Below are positions 1-8,263 of a stretch of DNA of 15,200 nt, piece after piece. The notes beneath the pieces were generated by a model. The model ran no database searches. It saw only the letters and a program-made list of their open reading frames with translations, and had not been told where the DNA came from. The stretch is taken from contig JABANP010000842.1 in NCBI GenBank assembly GCA_013115135.1, forward strand, positions 1-15,200, in the 5' to 3' direction. This DNA comes from Perkinsus olseni. Its lineage: Eukaryota > Perkinsozoa > Perkinsida > Perkinsidae. Positions within the stretch are counted from its first letter, which is position 1. Each line of letters starts with the position of its first letter. Made by a program: the position numbers and the translations under genes.

Positions 1-28
1 AAGCTGCCGTCCTCGTCGAGTTGCAGCT

Positions 29-41
29 TATTAATTAATTA
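29..41 (-). repeat. TTAA-repeat 3' tail of the retrotransposon
   Basis: Read on the minus strand, the DNA downstream of the ORF2 stop ends in about three TTAA units followed by TAAG. Several non-LTR clades end in short simple repeats instead of poly(A), so this is the likely junction with host DNA. Inference from position and simplicity only. Confidence 0.55.
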
Positions 42-43
42 CT

Positions 44-65
44 GCCACCACACCTGTAGTGTGGC
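44..65 (-). other. Hairpin in the short 3' UTR of the retrotransposon
   Basis: The 3' UTR is only about 45 nt before the tail. It contains an inverted repeat pairing GCC with GGC and ACAC with GTGT, with a three-base bulge. LINE reverse transcriptases commonly recognise a 3' stem-loop, so this is a plausible template-recognition site; the pairing is short. Confidence 0.4.
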
Positions 66-75
66 TGGCTCCGTA

Positions 76-3000
76 CTAATCAGGTGGGACGTCCAAGTGC
101 TCCATGAGAGCCTTCATCAGACGGTTGAAGGCCTTGCGGCGCTTCAGGTCCGTCACCATTTTGTAGAGATGGAAGGGTACTCCCCCGGCCACCCTCTTCC
201 GCGCAGGTGCCAAGAACGGACACGACTGCAAGTAGTGACGGAAGTCCCCAATCGGGGCTCCACAGCCACACTCCGGGGAGGTAGCTAAATCACAACGGAA
301 ACGGTGCGCAGGGGTCATAGCCCGACCAAACACCACCGCACTGGCTGCCGGAGTAACTTCCCTACGGATCCACAACGATGCGTGAGAAACGCAGAAGAAG
401 AACTCCTTTATGGCAGTTCCCAACTTGGCACGCTCATCAGACCACCAGAAGCGGGTGGCGATGCGCATCTGCTCCTTCAAGTATCGAGAGAGGGTTCGAC
501 CACTGACGCATCCTTCAGCATTCACCTCAGAGAGGCTTCCGCCTTGGGCCGCCAGCTGGTCAGCCACCTCATTGCCCCCGACTTCGGAGTGCCCTGGGAC
601 CCAGTGAAATCGAACTATACCGGTGAGTCCTCGAAGGAGGATGGCTATCTGCCTGGCCTTCTCCCATTTCTGGGTTCTGGCACGGCTTGCCAATATCCTC
701 AAAACCGCCTGAGAGTCCGTGAAGATCTCCCAGCTTTCGCCTGCGATGGCGTTACTAGTAACCCAGCGAGCCGCCTGCTCAACCGCGTGTAGCTCGCACT
801 CCGTGATGGAAGAGTAGGACGGTAGACGCCAGAATGCCGAGTGTACTTGGACTCCCTTGCAGAAGACCACACACCCAGCACCCGCTCGCCGGTCGAGGAC
901 CACCGAACCATCTGTGTAGATCGCATTGCGAGAGCGCATGGCCTGCTTTGCATAGTGCACGGCCTGCTCCCGCTCTGCGATAACCGTACCAAGACGAGGC
1001 TCCCAAGGTTGAATGGGGAGCGCTCGCCATTGCTGGATAGCCACTGTAGGCTGCTCATGCTGGAGACCCTTAACCTTCAGAAGGCGGCTAAGGGCTTGCT
1101 CATCCCCAAGCAAGGCTAGTCGCCTGGCAGCTATGCCAGCCAATTCCACATGGGCAGGCGTCAATCCTGCGGCGACGACGAGAGCAGAGTTGGAGGCATT
1201 ACGCGGGGCTCTAAGAGCGACCCGCGCCACCATAGCTGGCACTCGCATCACCAGGCCCCTGGCTGTGGCAGACTTAAGGCCGTCATACCACACGCACACT
1301 CCGTGCGCTAGTCCAGGCAGGATGCCTACCCGATAGGTCCGTATGACTTTAGCACCGGTGAGGGAAGCACGCTCCCAGCCCAGGTGCCGCAGTCGATTCA
1401 ACTTGGCCAACGCTTCAGACACCTTTAACCGGATATGATGTTGAAACGTCAGCCTTTTATCAATCCAGACCCCAAGCACCCGCAGTACATTGACGACCTG
1501 AATTGGTACGTCCTGCAGGGTGAGGTCTTCACCAATAGTGCGGGGGATAAGAGCTTGGGACTTCTCCGGTTCCCAGCTCAACCCCGCTTCACCAGCCCAT
1601 TCCAGGAGATGTCCTTCGGCTCGCTTCCACTTGTTGACGAGAGCAGCGCGTGTCCTTGCGGACAGGCTGATCGTCGTATCGTCAGCAAAGAGCGTCAGGA
1701 AGATCCCTAGGGCTTCCAAGGGCTCGAAGCGATCCACGAGAGGAAGAGTGCTCAGCAGGTACAAGAAAGGTCCAAGGACACTTCCTTGCTGGACCCCGCA
1801 TTGCAGCCCGCGTTCCCCATGGTCGCAGCCATAGTCGGCGCTCACAGCCTGACCCTCTAGATAACTTTTCAGTATATCTAGGAGGTACGGAGGGACCTTG
1901 TAGTCGGCGAGAGTCCTCAGGATGTGGCTGTGGCGCACACTGGGGAAGGCGTTTCGGACATCGAGCTGGATCGTGGCAACCGGGCAACGCTTGCCGCGGC
2001 GCTTACCATCACGATACAGCCCCACCACGCGGTGTACCGCGCTGTCCACACTCTTCCCACGGCACAACCCGTGCACAGCTGAGGAGCGTAATCGATCGGC
2101 TATCAGTGGGCAGGCTAAGAGCCGTTCCACGATAATCCTCTCGAAGAGCTTACTCCCCGATTTCACCAGGCAGATGGGACGCCAGCCATTAGGAAGGCTT
2201 GGGTCCCTGCCCGGCTTGTGCACAAAAACCCCTCGGCTTTGTTTCCAGCCGAAGGGGTACACCTTCGTTCGGAGACATCGGGTAAACTGGTAACACCAGT
2301 GGTCCCCGAGCTCCGGTAGAGAGTCCCGAATGATGTCATTGGTGACATCATCGGACCCTGGAGCCGCTCCTCTTCGCAGCTCACCAGCCGCATCCCTCAG
2401 CTCCGCAAGCGACACTGGAGGGATGGGCTCTGCCTGTCGTGGCCAGACTACCTGGGCTACGTCATGATCCCTAGTGGGATCAGAGGGCAGTAGCCGCGAG
2501 AGAAGGTAGTCGGCCTGATTCACACCTGGCGGGCAAATGGCCGCCGGTGGAATGCGGGGGGCTCCCCGCTTGACACATCGGGAGTAGTGCTGAAGGTCTT
2601 TGTAGAACCTGTTCGCAGCTACTCCCTTAGCCTTCTTAGCCTCAGCGTTGAATTTCCGTCGCGCGGCACTACGCACCTCACGGTGATGAACCGTAGAGGG
2701 AGCGTCAGGGCCGTGCTCGCGCTTGTGACGGTGATATCGCCGCTGGGCCCTTTTAAACTTTGCCTTCAGCTTCCCTAGCCTAGGTGTCCACCAAGTGGCA
2801 CCGGCCGTAGTGGGAGCGTCAGGCGTAAACGCACGCACCAGAGCGCTAAGTGCCTCGGTGATGTCATAGGGCGACAGGTTCCGCGAGAGCTTTGCAGCTT
2901 CCCGCTTCACCGCCGCGACATCGGTAAGGCCATGGGCAAGGCGCGGCACCACCGGAGCAGTACCTGCAACCTCTATTCTGATCAGACGATGATCAGAGCC

Positions 3001-3612
3001 CAACAGATCATCCTCCAGGTACCAGACCGGCGCTAGTTCACCAGCCGGACCATAGAGGAAAGTAGCGTCGACCCATGAACTGTATCGCTCCGACTCGAAG
3101 GAAGGAAGCGACACGTCATCGTTCAGGATCCTGATCTGGCGCTCGGTGCACCATTCTACCAGTTGGTCACCGCGAGACCATTGCGGACGATACCGGTTGG
3201 CCGCAGTGACCGTAGAGCCCCAAGCCGTGTTCCACGCATTGGTGTCCGCGCAGATAAATAGCGGAACACCCCGTGGCCACTCCTCTAGGGCTACGTGTAG
3301 TACTCGCAGTGCCTCTTCCCTCCGAGCCACGTCAGCTGGATGGAGGTACAAGGACACCGCACCATAGGCCGTGGACCGCACAATGCAGACATCACGAGCT
3401 GTCAGCATCGTGTGGCACGGCAAATCAAATCTACTAATTATGGCTGCCACCTCTCCTTGCCTTTGGCCGTGATATCGAAACCCTCGCAGATTACGACACC
3501 GTGCCGCCGGCTCCTGGAGACAAACCATATCTACTACCGTAGAGGAGAACCGTGACTGCAGCAAGTCTGCCGCAGCCGGCCTCCGCCCCTGGTTGTGCTG
3601 GAAGATCAGCAC
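76..3612 (-). CDS. Retrotransposon ORF2: endonuclease / reverse transcriptase / RNase H polyprotein
   Basis: About 1178 residues that would nick target DNA and prime reverse transcription of the element RNA there. Residues 1-217 are an APE-type endonuclease: N7 in QHN, E34 in LQEP, D123 and N125 in ADTNAWN, D182 in WVDATF, and SDH at 206-208. The reverse transcriptase covers about 440-760: motif A D551 in IQLDVRNAFP, motif B QQGSVLGP at 608-615, and motif C FADD at 642-645. RNase H follows at about 895-1020: D901 in YTDGS, E940 in ECELHA, D966 in FTDSQA, and H1008, N1014 and D1018 in GHSEVGGNEVAD. A C-terminal finger has C1115, C1117, H1126 and C1131 (CX1CX8HX4C). All key residues are present. 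The start shown is a GTG. The frame stays open to about 3687 without an ATG, and the first internal Met (residue 29) lies after catalytic N7, so an AUG start would break the enzyme. The stop is TAG at 76-78. Confidence 0.95.
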   Translation of the reverse strand: MLIFQHNQGRRPAAADLLQSRFSSTVVDMVCLQEPAARCRNLRGFRYHGQRQGEVAAIISRFDLPCHTMLTARDVCIVRSTAYGAVSLYLHPADVARREEALRVLHVALEEWPRGVPLFICADTNAWNTAWGSTVTAANRYRPQWSRGDQLVEWCTERQIRILNDDVSLPSFESERYSSWVDATFLYGPAGELAPVWYLEDDLLGSDHRLIRIEVAGTAPVVPRLAHGLTDVAAVKREAAKLSRNLSPYDITEALSALVRAFTPDAPTTAGATWWTPRLGKLKAKFKRAQRRYHRHKREHGPDAPSTVHHREVRSAARRKFNAEAKKAKGVAANRFYKDLQHYSRCVKRGAPRIPPAAICPPGVNQADYLLSRLLPSDPTRDHDVAQVVWPRQAEPIPPVSLAELRDAAGELRRGAAPGSDDVTNDIIRDSLPELGDHWCYQFTRCLRTKVYPFGWKQSRGVFVHKPGRDPSLPNGWRPICLVKSGSKLFERIIVERLLACPLIADRLRSSAVHGLCRGKSVDSAVHRVVGLYRDGKRRGKRCPVATIQLDVRNAFPSVRHSHILRTLADYKVPPYLLDILKSYLEGQAVSADYGCDHGERGLQCGVQQGSVLGPFLYLLSTLPLVDRFEPLEALGIFLTLFADDTTISLSARTRAALVNKWKRAEGHLLEWAGEAGLSWEPEKSQALIPRTIGEDLTLQDVPIQVVNVLRVLGVWIDKRLTFQHHIRLKVSEALAKLNRLRHLGWERASLTGAKVIRTYRVGILPGLAHGVCVWYDGLKSATARGLVMRVPAMVARVALRAPRNASNSALVVAAGLTPAHVELAGIAARRLALLGDEQALSRLLKVKGLQHEQPTVAIQQWRALPIQPWEPRLGTVIAEREQAVHYAKQAMRSRNAIYTDGSVVLDRRAGAGCVVFCKGVQVHSAFWRLPSYSSITECELHAVEQAARWVTSNAIAGESWEIFTDSQAVLRILASRARTQKWEKARQIAILLRGLTGIVRFHWVPGHSEVGGNEVADQLAAQGGSLSEVNAEGCVSGRTLSRYLKEQMRIATRFWWSDERAKLGTAIKEFFFCVSHASLWIRREVTPAASAVVFGRAMTPAHRFRCDLATSPECGCGAPIGDFRHYLQSCPFLAPARKRVAGGVPFHLYKMVTDLKRRKAFNRLMKALMEHLDVPPD

Positions 3613-5777
3613 TGAGACGAAGGTGGTTCCCCAAAGTCCGTACGGCGAAGCTGCTTGCGGGACAGTCGAAGCATGGTCGGACAGTCCTTAGCAGTCGCCT
3701 CGTGAGCCTCCGGGCGCAGAGCAGTGTTGCCCTTGGCCCTTTCGGCTTCGTTCCACTTGGCGCAGTTATAGCACCGCGGAGGTGCTTGCGCCTTACACCG
3801 TTGTCGCTGATGTCCCTCTTGACCACAGCGAGTGCAGTTACCCGGGGTAGTCTTGTTGGGACAAGTCGACGATATGTGCCCAGGCTGGGCACAGTGGAAA
3901 CAGATGGGCACCGCTCTCGCAGTAGCCCATCGAGTCAAGAGGTGGTTCAGGACCACCTTACCTTTGGCTTCCCCTTTAGCTGCCAGATTGGCGTAGAACT
4001 GGGGGTGGACCGCGCACACCATGTGGGGTCCGCGCCAATAGATGCAGGACACCAAGTCAGTATCCTGCCTCATACCATTGGAACCCGAGGAGCTCAGGCT
4101 TACGCCCTTCATGAGCTCAGGGTTCCCTTCCTTCAGCAGCACACCGAGTGCCTCAATGGAGAGACCCTTCGACAAGCCAACGTCAAAGAGTATCACCTTG
4201 GGCCAGAGTCCCCGGCGTACTGCTACCTTGAAGTCCTTGACCTTTGCAAGGCTATCGAGACAGAGCTGAGTCTGCGCTTGATCAGCCAATACAAGGCCAA
4301 GGCCACCACCCTTAAGCGGGAAGACGCTGGAGATGATAACCTTACGATCCAGAGCTCGCAGCACCCGCTCTCTGAAGGCCTTCTCCTGAGCTGGGGTCCT
4401 TTCGGCCACCGGAGACTCAGGGCGAAGCTCAACAATGGCGTTGGGCCTCGCAGCCTTCTTGGCACCCTCGACAGCAGCCTTATGGCTGGAAGTCTTGCCT
4501 CGGACCGGTCCTATCGGAACGACCGAGGGGGTGACAATCCTACGCACCTCAGTGGGGGAGTTTCCTCCAGCCCTGAGGCGCTTACCACCTGTGGAGATCG
4601 AGACTACGGGCTTGGGAGCCGTAGCCGATCTCGTAGAGCTACCCTGGACCGTGATCCAGGGAGCGGACTTAGCCGACGGAGCGGTGTTAGCCTGAGGTGC
4701 CGGGGCAGATGATTGTCTGGCCGAAACAGGCTTCACAGCCGCACGGCTGTTGCTTGGGGCCGCCTTGGACGACTCAACCATGGCCAAGTAGTGGCGATTG
4801 ACGATCGCAAGGGTCGCCATACCGCGAGCCATGTGCTCCCGAGGGAGTAGGTCCAACGTGTCAGCCAGCAAGGTCGTGACTTGAGTTGCGGTAAACTCGT
4901 GCACCGGACGGCCCCTAAAGCCCGCTAGGGCCTTGTCAACAAGATCGGCAGTCTGACTGTCCCCGAGTTGGTCAGGTGAAGGGGAGAAAAGGGGCTGAGG
5001 GCCTCCGTTCTCGGCTTCGTCCACGTCCATCACCAAGCGCTCATCCTCGTCGTCCCTGGCCTCAGCCCACGAAAAGTTGTGAGCAATGCGGCTTTTGTGG
5101 CTCGAGAGTTGCTCTTGAGCCCTTGCCCAGTGCCATTGACACGGCACCGCTTGCGGGCATACCAGTGCTTCCGGATGGGCACACCCGATCATTTCCTCAT
5201 CAGAAGGACGGACGTCAACGTCCATCTCAGTCTCATTATCCGAACCGAGGTAGTGGCTCTCCAATTGGGAGGCCGAAATACCAGTTGCCGGATCACGAGA
5301 AGCAGACGAACGCTCTGCGACAATGCCAGGAGAGACCGTGTCCGAATGAGTCTCGCGATCAGCCGGGGCAGATGACGTGCCAAGCGGCTGAGTGTCACCA
5401 ACGGCTACACCAGCCGGCAAGCCAGACTGGCCTACAGTAGCACAAGGTCCCGGAGCCACCGCAGCTCTTCCGTTCAGGGTAGCTGTACCCGTACTTGGAC
5501 GCGCTAGAGGTCCATTGGGACTACTCCCACCTTCACACGAGCCCCCACACCCTGGGCGCATCTCGTGATCCGGCAAACCCGAGGGAGCAGCGACAGACGC
5601 AAAAACGAAAGACGCGGACCCGTTACTAGTACCCTCCTGACGAGGTGGGAAAATACCCGGAGGAAACGTGGAGTCACCTCCTTGCCTGTCCTGACGAGGC
5701 GGACGATCCGCAGCAGATGCGCTGCTCTTGGATAGGGCTTGACGCCGGACCCTTGGTAATGACTGCTTCTTAGCCAT
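3606..5777 (-). CDS. Retrotransposon ORF1: gag-like RNA-binding protein with zinc knuckles
   Basis: A 723-residue protein expected to bind element RNA and form the ribonucleoprotein with ORF2. I chose the ATG at 5777 (MAKKQSLPRV); the frame continues five codons upstream but without an ATG. The first 300 or so residues are rich in Pro, Ser, Gly and Ala and look disordered. A more ordered part at about residues 460-600 (including WPKVILFDVGL) is followed by the knuckles: CX2CX4HX4C at 626-639, the same spacing at 648-661, and a third with C669, C672, H692 and C699. The third has an unusually long 19-residue gap before His. The last codons overlap the ORF2 frame, and the TGA stop at 3606-3608 lies two nucleotides past the ORF2 GTG. 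ORF2 is in the -1 frame relative to ORF1. Assignment as a LINE gag-like protein is firm; the function of the N-terminal half is unknown. Confidence 0.92.
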   Translation of the reverse strand: MAKKQSLPRVRRQALSKSSASAADRPPRQDRQGGDSTFPPGIFPPRQEGTSNGSASFVFASVAAPSGLPDHEMRPGCGGSCEGGSSPNGPLARPSTGTATLNGRAAVAPGPCATVGQSGLPAGVAVGDTQPLGTSSAPADRETHSDTVSPGIVAERSSASRDPATGISASQLESHYLGSDNETEMDVDVRPSDEEMIGCAHPEALVCPQAVPCQWHWARAQEQLSSHKSRIAHNFSWAEARDDEDERLVMDVDEAENGGPQPLFSPSPDQLGDSQTADLVDKALAGFRGRPVHEFTATQVTTLLADTLDLLPREHMARGMATLAIVNRHYLAMVESSKAAPSNSRAAVKPVSARQSSAPAPQANTAPSAKSAPWITVQGSSTRSATAPKPVVSISTGGKRLRAGGNSPTEVRRIVTPSVVPIGPVRGKTSSHKAAVEGAKKAARPNAIVELRPESPVAERTPAQEKAFRERVLRALDRKVIISSVFPLKGGGLGLVLADQAQTQLCLDSLAKVKDFKVAVRRGLWPKVILFDVGLSKGLSIEALGVLLKEGNPELMKGVSLSSSGSNGMRQDTDLVSCIYWRGPHMVCAVHPQFYANLAAKGEAKGKVVLNHLLTRWATARAVPICFHCAQPGHISSTCPNKTTPGNCTRCGQEGHQRQRCKAQAPPRCYNCAKWNEAERAKGNTALRPEAHEATAKDCPTMLRLSRKQLRRTDFGEPPSSQC

Positions 5778-6023
5778 AGGAGCGAAAAACAAAAGAACTG
5801 TAGCTGCCTTCGTAGCGTAGCGGGAGTATCGTCATGTGCAGGGGAGGACCTCCTCGAGAGGTGTTATCACACACCATGGCTCGGAGACATGCCGTCCGCA
5901 CTATGTCGCGTACGTGACGAAGGTAAGTTTATCATCTAAATGGATGCATCAGTTATGCTCTCAGAGCGATTTGTGGACAGCCGTCCATCAGAGTGCATAT
6001 GTTCTCTTCCATAGTCGGTGGGA
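5778..6023. other. Probable 5' UTR of the retrotransposon, boundary not found
   Basis: This stretch lies directly upstream of the ORF1 ATG on the minus strand. It contains no convincing coding frame on either strand. Part of it must be the element leader, but I see no promoter motif or duplication matching the 3' flank that would fix the 5' end. Confidence 0.4.
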
Positions 6024-6046
6024 TGCAGCAGTGCTGCAGCAGCACT
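6024..6046. repeat. Double palindrome (centres 6031 and 6038)
   Basis: TGCAGCA-G-TGCTGCA at 6024-6038 overlaps AGTGCTGC-A-GCAGCACT at 6030-6046. Both are perfect with a one-base centre; the centres are 7 nt apart. Confidence 0.9.
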
Positions 6047-6401
6047 CCCCATCTGCGGTTGATGATACAACCTATCGTGTGCAATATTATATATGTGATG
6101 TGTTTCTCACTGTCTCCATTGAGTTTTGAGTTCTCCGGTTCGTGTCGGTCAATCGGCCTTTCTTTCGGGGGTATCGGGTGCCAACCCGAAGAATTCCTTG
6201 GGTCGAAGTTTCGGACCTGTATCATTCGCCCGTCGCCATGCCTTTGATGGGCCCTCAACATTCTAACTACGCAATGCTGCCGCACTTATTATAATATCGT
6301 AGCACGCGTTGGATTAAAGCCCAGTGGATTTGGTCCACGTGTTCTTCTGCTCGCTAGTGACGCTACCTCCAACACGAAGTGAAGCAGGGTAGCTCTCCGC
6401 A

Positions 6402-6424
6402 CAGGAGTAATACTCCTGGAGTAT
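6402..6424. repeat. Double palindrome (centres 6410 and 6417)
   Basis: CAGGAGTA-A-TACTCCTG at 6402-6418 overlaps ATACTCC-T-GGAGTAT at 6410-6424. The direct repeat GGAGTA recurs 14 nt apart with its reverse complement between. Confidence 0.95.
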
Positions 6425-6571
6425 ACCATCGCTATCATTGCACCGTTTTGTCTATGATTTTCCTAGACCACGAGGATATTGGCGATACGACTTGTTGTGT
6501 AGCCTTGCTATTATTATCTTCGTCGTTGCTTCGCTCATGTCGTCGTCAGCAACGCAGGACGTATTTTCAGA

Positions 6572-6593
6572 GGACCCTAAGGTAGGGTCCCTA
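6572..6593. repeat. Double palindrome (centres 6581 and 6588)
   Basis: GGACCCTA-AGG-TAGGGTCC at 6572-6590 overlaps TAGGG-T-CCCTA at 6583-6593. The centres are 7 nt apart; the innermost pair of the first palindrome is mismatched. Confidence 0.9.
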
Positions 6594-6846
6594 ACTACCC
6601 TTCGAGGTCCACGACACAGAGACCGAGTGCGCCAGCGGGGAGCAGGTATTACAGAAAGGATTACTGGGACCTGGATCAGATGCTGCAGGTAAGCTGGGAC
6701 AGTCTGCTGCTCATCGCTCGTGTTGTTCCGCGCCACTAGGATGAGCTGCTGATAAAAAGTTTCTATTAGAAACCGGACTAGTCGGCACCGCGTACGGATG
6801 AACATCCAGGCTGCCGAGATAGTGGTCTATCAGAGAAGAATGAAAG

Positions 6847-6868
6847 AAGAGCACTGCTCTTAGAGCAG
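6847..6868. repeat. Double palindrome (centres 6854 and 6861)
   Basis: AAGAGCA-C-TGCTCTT at 6847-6861 overlaps CTGCTCT-T-AGAGCAG at 6854-6868. AGAGCA recurs 14 nt apart. Confidence 0.95.
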
Positions 6869-7009
6869 GACCGTTCTGCCAGGACGACGAAAACGAAAAT
6901 ATGGTAACGCCAGCACGGTGGGAATACTGTGAAGAGCACCAACCAGTATTGGCATAAACGTGTTAAAAATAGATTAATCCTCTTCCCGGTGATTTTCCGT
7001 GGAAAATTA

Positions 7010-7031
7010 GGAAAAATAGCGGAAAAATAGC
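7010..7031 (+). repeat. Tandem 11-mer, two copies
   Basis: GGAAAAATAGC occurs twice without a gap (7010-7020 and 7021-7031) in an A-rich patch. Confidence 0.85.
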
Positions 7032-7661
7032 GCCTTTTATGAAAACTTCTTTCCACTTGATCCGAAGCTTCTTTATGCGTACCGCGGCGGGGCTTCGCCA
7101 GCGATGTTGTCCAGAAAGTGCCCGAGAAGCAGCGGAGGCTCCGTCTTATAAATCGAGACTCTCTCAATATCGGCAACAGCTCGTTTAAATCAAAAGCTTC
7201 GATTGTCGTCAACTCGAACCTCGATTCCCGGCATAGGTGACCAATGGTCACTGTCAGTAGGTAAAAGAGATTAAGTAATTAAGTCTCTTGTCAAGCGGCT
7301 ATGCGGATGACAGAAGCCGCTGTTAGATACCTGGCGCTGGCAGACACCTCGAGCATGATTCACATGTGATCCTCACAACGTTTAGCTATCTGCTAGCTAA
7401 AGTGTTATAATATAGCAGTTATATGCATATAATAGGCATCGGATGATTCTTCTGCTAATTCAGGTTCGACTTGAGATCTGGTCGTTATGGCCGTCCGAAT
7501 ATAATTGTGTTACGCAATTTGTATATCGCTGTTGAGAAATTCCCGAATGCCCGTCGTCGAGTTTACTACGTGAAAAGATTCGGAAGGAAGGCTTCAGAAG
7601 AAAGGTGAAGAGAGGATCGAGTAGACTCGAGACCAACAACTATGATTGCAGAAATCCAGAT

Positions 7662-7683
7662 GGTGCGACTCGCACCGTGCGAG
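7662..7683. repeat. Double palindrome (centres 7669 and 7676)
   Basis: GGTGCGA-C-TCGCACC at 7662-7676 overlaps CTCGCAC-C-GTGCGAG at 7669-7683. GTGCGA recurs 14 nt apart. Confidence 0.95.
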
Positions 7684-7999
7684 GATGTGCACTACGGAAG
7701 GGCTTGGCCAGTCGGCCGAGTCGCCAACAAGGGGGACGTATGGGTTTGGCAGGTTCGATCTCCACTTCGTACCGGGGAACCCCGGCCACCCTCACGCGAC
7801 GTGGACCGTAGAGACCTGTGAAGGTTCCGTCGAGCGAGAGATTCAATTCAACGCAACGCAACCCAACAGGCCAACTTGGGACTCCCAAGGCAATCTGCGC
7901 AGTTCACGCAATTTTCGTGCAATCTGATTCCGCGAGGAGCGAGCAAGGGTCACTCCCAACGCAAGTCGAAGCGTTCCTGCATGGAGCATTCTATGATAC
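7684..7999. other. Non-coding region with inverted repeats
   Basis: No convincing gene. A palindrome CCGGGG-AA-CCCCGG lies at 7772-7785, and CTTGGGA-C-TCCCAAG at 7875-7889. The latter also pairs weakly one centre to the left (CCAA-C-TTGG, centre 7875), a weak version of the 7-nt double palindrome. A stretch at about 7705-7763 has words resembling tRNA A and B boxes but does not fold as a tRNA. Confidence 0.55.
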
Positions 8000-8022
8000 T
8001 ATGATACTATCATAATGATAGT
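8000..8022. repeat. Double palindrome (centres 8007 and 8014)
   Basis: TATGATA-C-TATCATA at 8000-8014 overlaps ACTATCAT-A-ATGATAGT at 8006-8022. First member of the dense block ending near 8221. Confidence 0.95.
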
Positions 8023-8025
8023 GGC

Positions 8026-8045
8026 TCACTGAGTGAACTTCACTC
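8026..8045. repeat. Double palindrome (centres 8031 and 8038)
   Basis: TCACT-G-AGTGA at 8026-8036 overlaps GAGTGAA-C-TTCACTC at 8031-8045. TCACT recurs 14 nt apart. Confidence 0.93.
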
Positions 8046-8068
8046 TTGGTGTCTGGGGAGGGCTTGGG

Positions 8069-8117
8069 GGATCACCGTGATCCAATCACGGTGACGTGCG
8101 GTCACCGCACTGCGGTG
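8069..8117. repeat. Chain of four overlapping palindromes
   Basis: GGATCAC-C-GTGATCC (8069-8083, centre 8076) overlaps TCACCGTGAT-CCA-ATCACGGTGA (8072-8094, centre 8083). Next come CGGTGAC paired with GTCACCG (8089-8107, five-base gap) and CACCGCA-C-TGCGGTG (8103-8117). Each arm can pair with the arm before or after it, so the segment can fold in several mutually exclusive ways. Confidence 0.95.
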
Positions 8118-8127
8118 TCCCATGATA

Positions 8128-8221
8128 GAGCCCGTTGCGTGGGCTCGGAACCTTGCTAAATTACGCACACGCCACACAGCGTTGCACCGAGTGCATCTGA
8201 GCAATCTAGAGCCCCTCAGAT
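8128..8221. repeat. Further hairpins at the end of the palindrome block
   Basis: Three more inverted repeats: GAGCCC with GGGCTC (8128-8146, 7-nt loop), TGCAC with GTGCA (8183-8195, 3-nt loop) and ATCTGAG with CTCAGAT (8195-8221, 13-nt loop). They continue the block up to the start of the minisatellite. Confidence 0.8.
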
Positions 8222-8263
8222 CACAAGGAGAGAGTTACCTGTAGATCTGCTGGGATGTTCACG

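Larger units (their letters stand above)
29..5793 (-). mobile_element. Non-LTR (LINE-type) retrotransposon, apparently full-length coding capacity
   Basis: Two long overlapping minus-strand frames have the order expected of a two-ORF non-LTR retrotransposon: gag-like ORF1, then ORF2 with endonuclease, reverse transcriptase and RNase H. The combination of an apurinic-type endonuclease, a downstream RNase H domain and zinc knuckles in ORF1 fits the I superfamily (I, Tad, LOA, R1 and relatives); I cannot assign the clade by eye. No long terminal repeats or integrase were seen. Neither frame contains an internal stop or frameshift, which suggests a recent copy. The 3' boundary is taken at the TTAA-repeat tail near position 29. 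The 5' boundary given is only the start of the ORF1 open frame; the true 5' UTR must extend further towards 5800-6000. No target-site duplication was recognised. Confidence 0.93.
6024..7661. other. Non-coding region with scattered short palindromes
   Basis: Open frames here (largest about 157 codons, minus strand, 6778-7251) have no recognisable domains and run through short inverted repeats, so I do not call genes. A good 5' splice-site match (CAG then GTAAGC, cut at 6688/6689) occurs but has no convincing acceptor or partner exon. Other inverted repeats: TTTAGCTA with TAGCTAAA at 7381-7401, ATTTTCC with GGAAAAT at 6992-7007, an even palindrome at 7419-7432, and a one-base-centre palindrome with 7-bp arms at 7237-7251. 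Confidence 0.6.

Noticed and set aside
2330..2351. 9-bp inverted repeat inside ORF2
   Set aside because: It encodes the conserved-looking SDDVTNDII stretch of the reverse transcriptase region; codon choice explains it and its spacer is four bases, unlike the main palindrome class.
6438..6740. Short spliced gene using the strong donor at 6688/6689
   Set aside because: The best acceptor nearby (ending at about 6740) joins to a stop within a few codons, and the upstream peptide is not recognisable.
6778..7251. 157-codon minus-strand open frame
   Set aside because: No domain or sensible composition; part of it is simple A-rich repeat and it crosses three one-base-centre palindromes.
7541..7570. 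Target-site duplication of the retrotransposon (TCGTCGAGTT shared with positions 14-23)
   Set aside because: Only about ten bases match, the copy is not at the 3' junction, and it lies about 1.8 kb beyond the ORF1 start, so coincidence is likely.
7698..7770. tRNA gene suggested by A-box-like and B-box-like words
   Set aside because: The T-arm pairs poorly, there is no T33 at the expected place and no acceptor stem.
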